Below, one piece after another: positions 1 to 6,497 of a DNA stretch of 40,813 bases. The translations under genes were made by a program, and so were the position numbers. Numbering within the stretch: the first letter of the stretch is position 1; each line of letters starts with the position of its first letter. The notes under the pieces are model-generated. The model searched no databases and was not told the origin of the DNA. It saw only the letters and a list, made by a program, of their open reading frames with translations. Origin of the DNA: Oscillatoriaceae cyanobacterium Prado104 (lineage in GTDB: Bacteria > Cyanobacteriota > Cyanobacteriia > Cyanobacteriales > Microcoleaceae); contig JALOON010000119.1 of assembly GCA_025454405.1 (NCBI GenBank), positions 1 to 40,813 of the forward strand, read 5' to 3'.

Positions 1-291
1 ACCCCCACTACATATGCGTTTCAGCGATTGTACCCATGCGCGAGCGACTCTAAAATACTTGGAAGTCGCACAGTGAGACAGTTTCAAGTTTTTGCCAGGA
101 GGGAACTTCAGTCTAAATGTTTGCTACAAACGATCGAGCAGGAACGCTGAGAGCATAAAAAATGATTGGTAGCATTCTTTTTTCTATTTCATATAAGGTC
201 GATCGGAACGATAGCAATTCAGATATCGTTCGAGAAGGCAAGTTATATTTGAAAAGTCTGGATGTCTCCAATTAGTTCAACCACTAAGTGT
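1..291. other. intergenic, no gene seen
   Basis: Left edge of the window up to the stop of the minus-strand orphan gene. It holds scattered CGATCG words but no open frame with a ribosome site, no convincing hairpin and no repeat. A gene to the left of the window could have its promoter here. Confidence 0.4.
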
Positions 292-1083
292 CTAATAAAA
301 ATCTAGGTCCCACTTGCTTGCTAGAGCATCTGCTAGATCGTCTGGATGAATACTGTTATATTTATAGCTATACGCTCTAGCTATATCATTCGAGATTTTG
401 TAATAAAATCCATGAGGCTTCCATAATTGATCGATGGCCAGATAATCTTCTTTCATCTTATAAAATACCCATCCTCTCTTAAATCTTTTTTGAGTAGCAA
501 CTTTTACCAGGCTATTGCATCTCTTTGATAGTAATTCATGGGTTCTGTCCATCAAGTTTTTGAATAAGTTGATGTCAATATCAATATCCTCTTTTGGGAA
601 TTTTTCAAAATTTCCATAGCAGATTACTAATGCTTCATGACGTTTCAATGAACATTTTGAGAAACCTGTATGAGTTGGCCATGCTTTAGTAGTTGGGTCA
701 CAAAGGGAAAGTTCAAATGATTCATTGTCTTGCTCCCATTTGTATACATATACGCCTCGTTCTTTCCTCGGATCGTAATCTTTAGATGTTTCATTGATTT
801 TTTCAATTTTACTGTTTCCATCTAAAATACCAGGTCTTATAAATGGACTCCAATATCCCATTACTCTTTTAAAAATTTGTCCCTTTTCAGCTCTTTCCCA
901 TTTAATGAAATATAATGTCCATATATTGTCATCAAAATCCCAGCTTGAATCATAATAAGTCCAATCCTTACATTTAACTTCTGGATACAATCGGTTAAAT
1001 TCTTCTAATTTATTGTCAAACAATCCAGACTTGATAGCATCCCAAACATTGATACTTTTTAAAAAACTATTATTTTTTGTCAT
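292..1083 (-). CDS. orphan hypothetical protein, 263 aa
   Basis: I do not recognise this protein. It is soluble in appearance, with no signal peptide or membrane segment, and rich in aromatic and charged residues (many Trp, Tyr, Lys, Asp). It starts MTKNNSFLKSINVWDAIKSG and ends with DLDFY. The ribosome site is weak. The gene is visibly AT-rich and poor in the CGATCG words that dot the neighbouring genes, which could mean recent acquisition. It stands alone, divergent from ubiX. No function can be given. The long uninterrupted frame and normal amino-acid mix support a real gene. Confidence 0.65.
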   Translation of the reverse strand: MTKNNSFLKSINVWDAIKSGLFDNKLEEFNRLYPEVKCKDWTYYDSSWDFDDNIWTLYFIKWERAEKGQIFKRVMGYWSPFIRPGILDGNSKIEKINETSKDYDPRKERGVYVYKWEQDNESFELSLCDPTTKAWPTHTGFSKCSLKRHEALVICYGNFEKFPKEDIDIDINLFKNLMDRTHELLSKRCNSLVKVATQKRFKRGWVFYKMKEDYLAIDQLWKPHGFYYKISNDIARAYSYKYNSIHPDDLADALASKWDLDFY

Positions 1084-1240
1084 GTCAATTACTCGGATTA
1101 ATTAATTTGGGTTGGAGCTGGTAGAGATTGGACTCTACAAGTTCTAATTTTATTAGAACTTCAAATTAATATCAAGTCGGCAGCATGGGCGTAATCCATT
1201 CGGGCTATAATTAGTGAGCTTATTGCAGGATAATTTGCCC

Positions 1241-1870
1241 ATGACTAATTCTGTTTCAGTTCCCGATCGACCTCTAATTGTAGGAGTAACTGGGGCGTCG
1301 GGACTGATTTATGCTGTACGGACATTGAAATATCTGTTAGAGGCCGATCGAGCGATCGAACTGGTCGCTTCTAAATCAACTTACATGGTTTGGCAAAGCG
1401 AACAGAACACCCGAATGCCATCAGAACCGTCGCTGCAAGAAGAATTCTGGCGGGAACAAGCAGGAGTACCCGCCACAGGCAAACTCCGGTGTCATCCCTG
1501 GCAAGATGTCGGTGCTAATATTGCTAGCGGCTCTTTTCGCACCCAAGGAATGATGATTATTCCCTGCAGTATGAGTACGATCGGCAAATTGGCCGCTGGG
1601 TTGAGTTCGGATTTGCTCGAAAGAGCGGCTGACGTTCAGCTTAAAGAAGGGCGAAAATTGGTACTCGTCCCTCGGGAAACGCCTTTTAGCTTGATTCACT
1701 TGCGGAATTTGACGGCGTTGGCAGAAGCTGGAGCTAGAATTGTACCAGCGATTCCCGCTTGGTATCACAACCCTCAAACTATTGAGGATTTGGTGGACTT
1801 TGTGGTTGCTCGCGCTCTAGACCAATTGGGCGTTGACTGCGTTCCTCTCAAACGCTGGAAGGAAGAATAG
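1241..1870 (+). CDS. ubiX: UbiX flavin prenyltransferase
   Basis: UbiX joins a dimethylallyl group to reduced FMN, making the prenylated flavin needed by UbiD-type decarboxylases, here probably in plastoquinone-type quinone synthesis. The N-terminal flavoprotein motif GVTGASGLIYAV (GASG at residues 18-21) and the later segments IIPCSMSTIGKLAAG and LVPRETPFSLIHLRNL are diagnostic. I chose ATG 1241 (209 aa), about ten bases after AGGA. An upstream GTG at 1214 is in frame but would add nine unconserved residues. Length is usual for cyanobacterial UbiX. No ubiD lies in the window, so it appears monocistronic. Confidence 0.93.
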   Translation: MTNSVSVPDRPLIVGVTGASGLIYAVRTLKYLLEADRAIELVASKSTYMVWQSEQNTRMPSEPSLQEEFWREQAGVPATGKLRCHPWQDVGANIASGSFRTQGMMIIPCSMSTIGKLAAGLSSDLLERAADVQLKEGRKLVLVPRETPFSLIHLRNLTALAEAGARIVPAIPAWYHNPQTIEDLVDFVVARALDQLGVDCVPLKRWKEE

Positions 1871-1892
1871 TTGACAGTTGACAGTTAAGAAA

Positions 1893-1971
1893 AGTTTTGA
1901 GTTTTAAATTTTGAGTTTTGAGTTAAAGACATTTCTTAATTCACAACTCACAACTCACAACTCACAACTCC
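1893..1971. repeat. heptamer repeats, GAGTTTT / AACTCAC arms
   Basis: Tandem heptamers of the GAGTTTT type on the left are followed, after a short spacer, by four AACTCAC units on the right. The two halves are roughly complementary and could pair as a long hairpin just after ubiX. This is the short tandemly repeated repetitive (STRR) style known from filamentous cyanobacteria. The stretch up to 2034 continues with looser CCCAATT-like units. Confidence 0.8.
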
Positions 1972-2034
1972 CGATAGATTACCAATTACCAATGCCCTAT
2001 TCCCCATGCCCAATTCCCAATTTTCAATATTAAT

Positions 2035-2886
2035 ATGCGTTCTATATTTTTGTTAGTAATTGTGGTGGTGCTGACTGTGTTTGCCCTGCAAAACTTGGAG
2101 CCGGCACTGTCTCTAGTATTTTTGGGAGTTCGATCGCCCGCTTTGCCCCTATCGATCTGGGTTTTATTGAGCATCGCAGCAGGAGTTGTCACGTCTTTGC
2201 TGATTTCAGGTTTGCTATCTTTTTCCAATTACTTATCTCAATCGCGAAACCGCACCGGGCGCATCCCTCCTGACGCTTTCCCAGATGAGAGGAGAACACC
2301 TTACACGCCTCCTTCTGGTTCCAGAAAACCAGAAATTGACCCCGATCGCAATTGGGAAAATCGCCAAACTCAGCCGGCTTCAGGATATCGCACAGAATAC
2401 GGCACTCCGACAGGTTACGATACCCGGACTTTCCAGCAGGAACCACCGCCCTCTAACTCTCCTAACGCGAAGCAGCCGATCGATTCGATCGATGAGGAAG
2501 ATGATTGGGTTTCAGATGGCTCAAAAAACCGCTATCCACTGGGTGATGAAGATTGGGGCGATGAAAGAGAAATTCCCGTCCGCCCCACCGCAAACGATTC
2601 CGCAGTGACAAATCAGAAGGATTACGAAGCCAAGCAACAACCGAAAAGCCAGTCTTGGAGCGGTTCAGTATATTCTTTCGGTTTTCGAGATCCGAGCAAA
2701 TCTGGAGTCGGGCAAACAGAATCGGTGTACGATGCCGAGTATCGGGTGTTAGTTCCTCCAGCCGGGGCGATACCTCAGACTGGCAAGCAGGAAATACCTA
2801 ACAACAGCAGCGAAGATGATGAGGATTGGGGATTGGATGACGATGATGATATTTTGGACGGCGATTCACCAAGCAGCAAGCAGTAG
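2035..2886 (+). CDS. LapA-domain (DUF1049-like) membrane protein
   Basis: The N-terminus has two membrane segments (about residues 2-18 and 38-62) linked by QNLEPALSLVFLGV, the pattern of the LapA/DUF1049 domain. The remaining 220 residues are hydrophilic, low in complexity and end in an acidic tail (EDDEDWGLDDDDD). The family is an inner-membrane protein of uncertain role; E. coli LapA takes part in lipopolysaccharide assembly control, but a cyanobacterial role is not established. The start ATG has no clear ribosome site and sits directly after heptamer repeats. The long acidic soluble tail is an accessory region beyond the usual domain. Confidence 0.75.
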   Translation: MRSIFLLVIVVVLTVFALQNLEPALSLVFLGVRSPALPLSIWVLLSIAAGVVTSLLISGLLSFSNYLSQSRNRTGRIPPDAFPDERRTPYTPPSGSRKPEIDPDRNWENRQTQPASGYRTEYGTPTGYDTRTFQQEPPPSNSPNAKQPIDSIDEEDDWVSDGSKNRYPLGDEDWGDEREIPVRPTANDSAVTNQKDYEAKQQPKSQSWSGSVYSFGFRDPSKSGVGQTESVYDAEYRVLVPPAGAIPQTGKQEIPNNSSEDDEDWGLDDDDDILDGDSPSSKQ

Positions 2887-2954
2887 CCCGATCGTTCTCG
2901 ATCGAAAATCGATTAACTATATCGCGTCCTAAGAACTCGCCAGCGAAAGATTCG

Positions 2955-3011
2955 GTTTGTAGTGAGGACTTCAGTCCTCTGATTTTGAGGACTTTAGTCC
3001 TCACTACAAAC
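2955..3011. repeat. 57-bp perfect inverted repeat (GTTTGTAGT...ACTACAAAC)
   Basis: The 16-base arm GTTTGTAGTGAGGACT (2955-2970) is exactly matched by its complement at 2996-3011, with a second AGTCCTC/GAGGACT pairing inside. It ends 33 bases before the aroK start. Related but longer elements with the same ends lie at 11843-11974 and 15798-15990, so this is probably the shortest member of a dispersed family. Confidence 0.85.
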
Positions 3012-3044
3012 GGTATGTAAAACTTTATTTTGGAGGATTTGAGA

Positions 3045-3581
3045 GTGGATTTGTTGGGGGGAGTAAATCTCTATCTCGTGGGAATGATGGGGGCGGGAAA
3101 AACAACTGTGGGGAAAATTTTAGCTGCTGAGTTAAATTACCACTTTTTTGATACTGATGAAGTCATTGTGAGAGCAGCAGGTAAATCGATCGCTGATATT
3201 TTTGCCTCAGAAGGAGAGGAAGCATTTCGCCAGCTAGAAACTCAAGTCCTCGGGCAACTTTCTGCCTATAAAAATTTGAGCGTTGCTACGGGTGGCGGAA
3301 TTGTAGTGCGGCCGATAAATTGGAGTTACTTGCACCACGGTATAGTAATGTGGCTGGATGTACCTGTAGACCAGTTGCGCGATCGCTTGCGTGCCGATAC
3401 CGAGCGACCCCTACTGCAAGAAGGCGACTTGAGATTGAAGCTGCAAACTCTGCTGGACGATCGAGAACGTTTTTACAGTCAAGCCGATGTTCGAGTCTGT
3501 ATCGATGGGGAAGAGAGTCCTGAAGCAGTCGCAGCAAGGGCGATCGAGGAAATTCAAAAAGTTCTCAAGTCTAGCAATTGA
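3045..3581 (+). CDS. aroK: shikimate kinase
   Basis: Phosphorylates shikimate with ATP in the chorismate pathway in the cytosol. From the chosen start the Walker A motif GMMGAGKT spans residues 13-20, followed by the shikimate-binding FFDTDE, the ATGGGIVV loop and the lid segment ERPLLQ. I chose GTG 3045 (178 aa) because GGAGG at 3032-3036 lies eight bases upstream. The longer frame opening at TTG 3030 contains that ribosome site and has no site of its own. Length is usual for the family. It is preceded by the 57-bp inverted repeat, and nothing downstream looks co-transcribed. Confidence 0.93.
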   Translation: MDLLGGVNLYLVGMMGAGKTTVGKILAAELNYHFFDTDEVIVRAAGKSIADIFASEGEEAFRQLETQVLGQLSAYKNLSVATGGGIVVRPINWSYLHHGIVMWLDVPVDQLRDRLRADTERPLLQEGDLRLKLQTLLDDRERFYSQADVRVCIDGEESPEAVAARAIEEIQKVLKSSN

Positions 3582-3777
3582 GCGGTCGCTACATTTCATG
3601 CAGTTAGTTGGGATTGCTAATTTCTGATGCTCTCCCAATTTTCACCAATTAAGGAGTTTTTTAACCGAGATTTGATATTAACCGGATTTCAGGGGGTACC
3701 GCGCGTAAATCCTACAAGCATGAGGAGCCGGCGATCGGGAGAATTGGTACGAAAACTAATCGCATTAACATTTTGTG

Positions 3778-3786
3778 TGTTAGAAT
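3778..3786 (+). promoter_or_regulatory. possible extended -10 box (TGT-TAGAAT)
   Basis: TGTTAGAAT fits the extended -10 pattern TGn followed by a hexamer close to TATAAT. No good -35 is at the right distance. If real, transcription would start near 3793 and run through the pseudoknot-like arms to the terminator at 4047. Confidence 0.3.
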
Positions 3787-3804
3787 CCGCTACTAAGTTC
3801 TCTC

Positions 3805-3888
3805 TTAAAATAAAATGGCCCCACCGCTAAAGGGCTGTAGGGCGCAAGGACAGTTAAACGCTAATTCAATTGTCGGAAAATTTCGCAT
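3805..3888 (-). CDS. possible 27-aa small protein antisense to the structured RNA
   Basis: On the minus strand a perfect AGGAGG (3903-3898) lies nine bases before an ATG that opens a 27-codon frame ending TAA, peptide MRNFPTIELAFNCPCALQPF then SGGAILF. The start codon lies beside one arm of a 9-bp helix whose partner is in codons 8-11, so the helix could hide the start. I know no family for it. The ideal ribosome site is the only coding evidence, and the same DNA may instead act as a plus-strand RNA. Confidence 0.3.
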   Translation of the reverse strand: MRNFPTIELAFNCPCALQPFSGGAILF

Positions 3889-4021
3889 TAGCGTTATCCT
3901 CCTATGTGACGATTTTCCGATTGTCCATCCAAAATTCTGTCTCCTGTATCAAAAAATGTAACCCAGCATTGATGTCATTCAAGCTGTCCTATTCTAAAAC
4001 TAATACCTCATGCATTCTTAC

Positions 4022-4047
4022 GAGCAGCTCCCTCAAGCTGCTTTTTT
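4022..4047 (+). terminator. intrinsic terminator
   Basis: AGCAGCT (4023-4029) and AGCTGCT (4036-4042) form a 7-bp GC-containing stem with a six-base loop, followed directly by a run of T (4042-4047). This is the clearest terminator in the window. It ends either a long aroK transcript or the candidate small RNA. Confidence 0.75.
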
Positions 4048-4062
4048 ATTGCTTTTGAAGGA

Positions 4063-4300
4063 AGAAGGAAGAAGGAGGAGTTTTGAGTTTTCGGGAGTTT
4101 TGAGTTTTGAGTTTTGAGTTTTGAGTTTTGAGTTTTCGGGAGTTTTGAGTTTTGAGGTTTGAGTTTTGAGTTTTGAGTTTTGAGTTTTCGGGAGTTCTAA
4201 GTTTTGAGGTTTGAGTTCTCGGGAGTTCTAAGTTTTGAGGTTTGAGTTTTGAACTTCAGAACTGTCTTTAACTCACAACTCAAAATTCACAACTCAAAAC
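4063..4300. repeat. dense heptamer repeat tract (GAGTTTT)n with GGAAGAA prefix
   Basis: A short GGAAGAA run is followed by about twenty imperfect units of TTTTGAG/GAGTTTT, broken periodically by CGGGAGTTTT variants. Complementary AACTCAC-type units close the tract near 4269-4300, allowing a very long hairpin. It is the largest STRR tract of the window and lies downstream of the membrane-protein gene on the minus strand. Confidence 0.85.
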
Positions 4301-4324
4301 TCCTTACCAACTGTCAATTACAAT

Positions 4325-4777
4325 TTACAATAATTTTTGCCACACTATTCTGCCATTTGTTATCAAATATTCTAAAGTCACTCCCAAGCCAAAGCCTGTC
4401 ATCGAAATAGCAGCTAAGACTCCGAAAGCTCGCCATTTGTTTAACCCAGAGACTTGAATATCGAGTCTTGCCAAAGCTCCTGATGAAGTCAAGAGTAAAG
4501 CCAGAGCAAAAATATGCAGCCACGCTACAACTATAACTGCTAAAAGAGCTGATAAAATAATCGAAAGGAAAGCACCTGTATCTGTTTTTAACCACTGCCT
4601 GATTAAGGTTTTTGTATTCCTCATCGGAAACGATAATATGATATTTAATATCAAAATAGCAACTACGGATACAATCAAAGCAACGCGGTAGGAAACCTCA
4701 AAATCAGATAGTTTCCAGCCAAAAGTGAAATAGGTAGCAAACAGCAGAGTTAAGGAAACCCAAGAGTTGTTTCTCAT
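4325..4777 (-). CDS. small membrane protein, unknown function, 150 aa
   Basis: Four hydrophobic segments (about residues 7-21, 30-51, 68-97 and 116-138) show an integral membrane protein. The loops are short; a basic stretch (MRNTKTLIRQW, 52-62) suggests a cytoplasmic loop. I do not recognise a named family, though it has the look of conserved cyanobacterial small membrane proteins. It starts MRNNSWVSLTLLF and lies between two repeat-rich spacers. Function cannot be assigned. Confidence 0.65.
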   Translation of the reverse strand: MRNNSWVSLTLLFATYFTFGWKLSDFEVSYRVALIVSVVAILILNIILSFPMRNTKTLIRQWLKTDTGAFLSIILSALLAVIVVAWLHIFALALLLTSSGALARLDIQVSGLNKWRAFGVLAAISMTGFGLGVTLEYLITNGRIVWQKLL

Positions 4778-4789
4778 CTAAAACAAAGG

Positions 4790-4970
4790 AAGAGGGGGGA
4801 GGGGGAGAGGGGGGGATGGTGGGGGAGGGGAAGAGGGGGACAATTCCTTTCGCTGCGCTTCCCTTGGGAGTCGCTTTGCTCAATTACCGATGCCAATTAC
4901 CGATTGCTAATTCCCAATAATCAATTACCAACTATCAATTACTAATTAGCAATTACCAATTACCGATCGC
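4790..4970. repeat. G-rich tract and CAATTACC-type repeats
   Basis: About 4793-4841 is almost pure purine on the plus strand, with runs of four to seven G, and could adopt unusual DNA structure. From 4880 to 4968 the sequence repeats CAATTACC/CAATTACT-like heptamers and octamers. No gene is present between the membrane protein and the ferredoxin. Confidence 0.6.
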
Positions 4971-5029
4971 CCATCCGATCGGATGTTACTAAAAAATGCC
5001 TTGAGATGTCCCTTAATTAGTTAGCGAGG

Positions 5030-5434
5030 CTATAGGTTAGTAGAAATAGCTTGTACCGGACAAGTAGGGATGCACTGCTCGCAAACAATACAGCGCGAGC
5101 GAGCAAAAGTTAGTTTAAAGCTTTCCGGGTCTAAGGTCAAGGCTTGCGTCGGGCATACTCCCGTACACAAGCCGCAGTGCACGCAAATCTCCTCATCGAT
5201 GAGTATTTCCCTGCTGGCTAAGGAAACACCGATATTTTGCGAGCGCATCCAGTCGATCGCGGCTTCTAGTTGGTCGATATCCCCCGATAACTCTAGCACC
5301 AGTTTGCCCACTTGATTCGGAGCCACCTGAGCGCGGATAATATTAGCTGCAACGTTAAAGTCCTTTGCCAGTCTGTAGGTGACAGGCATTTGAACCGAGC
5401 GCTGCGGAAACGTTAGCGTTACCCGTTTTTTCAC
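5030..5434 (-). CDS. NIL-domain 2x[4Fe-4S] ferredoxin
   Basis: Small electron-transfer protein. Residues 3-75 form a NIL domain (the ligand-binding fold also found at the end of methionine ABC ATPases), followed by two classic iron-sulfur motifs: CVHCGLCTGVC (Cys 84, 87, 90, 94) and CIVCEQCIPTC (Cys 115, 118, 121, 125). I chose GTG 5434 (134 aa) because GAGGA lies eight bases upstream. The frame remains open to 5509, but that extension is basic and unlike the family. The combination is common in cyanobacteria; the redox partner is unknown. It is divergent from the thioredoxin gene, so redox genes sit back to back. Confidence 0.88.
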   Translation of the reverse strand: MKKRVTLTFPQRSVQMPVTYRLAKDFNVAANIIRAQVAPNQVGKLVLELSGDIDQLEAAIDWMRSQNIGVSLASREILIDEEICVHCGLCTGVCPTQALTLDPESFKLTFARSRCIVCEQCIPTCPVQAISTNL

Positions 5435-5607
5435 CCTGCAATTCCTCGTTAATTTACAAACAATACTTCTTATTTTATGTTTTAGCGTACCTCGCCTCAC
5501 TTCTGGCACGAGATAATTTTTTGATTTTGTTGGTGCAATGGTTCAAAATGTGGTACGATCTAATGCTGTTATACTAAAAACATAAAAATAAAACTGCAAC
5601 CTATTAT

Positions 5608-6186
5608 ATGACCCAGAATTCACCCAACTCATCAGAAGTACGATCGGCCGCACAAATCAGAAATTTGTTGATTGTATTAGCAGCGATCGCTCTCACAATC
5701 TCGATATTTTTCGGACTGCGCACGCAAGCGCCGTCAAATACTCTCAGCGAAATGGCAAAAGCTTCCGCGCCGATCGAAACAGCGTTAACAAACGGCAAGC
5801 CAACGATGCTGGAATTTTATGCTAATTGGTGTACGAGCTGTCAGTCAATGGCAGGCGATTTGAGTGCCATCAAACAAAAATATGCCGAACCGATGAATTT
5901 TGTCATGCTGAACATAGACAACAGCAAATGGCTGCCAGAAATTGAAAAATATCGAGTAGACGGCATCCCCCACTTTGTCTACTTAAACAATAAAGGCACT
6001 GCCGTCGCTCAGACGATCGGGGAAGTACCGCGCAGCATTATCGAAGAAAATTTAGATGCTTTAATCGCCGGAAAAAACTTGCCCCACGGTCAATCTGTCG
6101 GTCAAGTTTCTAACTTCAATCCCCCCACAGGCGCAGTTAAAGCCAGCAGTTCCGACCCGCGCGCCCACGGGAGTCAAGTACAGTAA
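5608..6186 (+). CDS. txlA: membrane-anchored thioredoxin-like protein (TxlA/HCF164 type)
   Basis: A single N-terminal membrane anchor (about residues 18-36) precedes a thioredoxin fold with the redox motif WCTSC (Trp74, Cys75, Cys78) and the cis-proline loop GIPHF (Pro121). Length and arrangement match TxlA of cyanobacteria and plant HCF164, which reduce apocytochrome partners on the lumen side of the thylakoid for cytochrome b6f and c assembly. The tail after residue 155 is low in complexity. A TATACT sequence at 5570-5575 may be its -10 box. The gene is monocistronic and divergent from the ferredoxin gene. Confidence 0.85.
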   Translation: MTQNSPNSSEVRSAAQIRNLLIVLAAIALTISIFFGLRTQAPSNTLSEMAKASAPIETALTNGKPTMLEFYANWCTSCQSMAGDLSAIKQKYAEPMNFVMLNIDNSKWLPEIEKYRVDGIPHFVYLNNKGTAVAQTIGEVPRSIIEENLDALIAGKNLPHGQSVGQVSNFNPPTGAVKASSSDPRAHGSQVQ

Positions 6187-6497
6187 TTAGTTGACAGTTG
6201 AGATTCGATCGCCAGTTTAACAAATCTTCAGTGCGGGCGATCGACTACCTCTCAAGACAGACTTTAAAAAAACTTTTTCACAATTTATTAAGATTTATTA
6301 TAGTAATTGTAAATTGTCGGGTGCGCCAGCGGGGAAAACCCGAATTTTTTGTACTCCTATCGAGACTGAAGCACCCTACCAGACTGTGACGCACTCTACC
6401 AAAATCGATCGGTCAAGCACAACAATCCCCAATTTAATAAAACTGCCCGCCCCAATCTCATAAAATAGCCAATCCCAAATCCCAAATCTCAAATCCC
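6187..6497. other. spacer with weak terminator and heptamer repeat
   Basis: An open frame at 6198-6389 has no coding character. The stretch has an AT-rich part (6260-6315), a small hairpin with T-run at 6330-6350, and CAAATCC-type heptamers from 6472 to the RND start codon, where no ribosome site is visible. Confidence 0.5.
6330..6350 (+). terminator. weak intrinsic terminator
   Basis: A 4-bp stem CGGG/CCCG (6330-6333, 6339-6342) with loop GAAAA is followed by AATTTTTT. It is 145 bases after the thioredoxin stop. The stem is short, so termination may be partial. Confidence 0.35.

Larger units (their letters stand above)
3793..4047 (+). ncRNA. candidate structured small RNA with own terminator
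   Basis: No convincing protein is encoded on the plus strand here, yet the segment ends in a strong intrinsic terminator 440 bases after aroK. Inside are two perfect 9-bp complementarities that interleave: AACGCTAAT (3857-3865) with ATTAGCGTT (3887-3895), and TCGGAAAAT (3873-3881) with ATTTTCCGA (3912-3920). This order is that of an H-type pseudoknot, or of two competing hairpins. I do not recognise a known family (not tmRNA, RNase P RNA, SRP RNA or 6S by eye). The start is a guess from the possible -10 box. Confidence 0.35.

Noticed and set aside
3627..4058. 67-aa and 62-aa plus-strand frames after aroK
   Set aside because: They run through the hairpins and terminator and have no ribosome site or protein-like pattern.
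4080..4250. regular repeats that could suggest a CRISPR array
   Set aside because: The period is seven bases with no spacers; it is an STRR tract. No cas genes are in the window.
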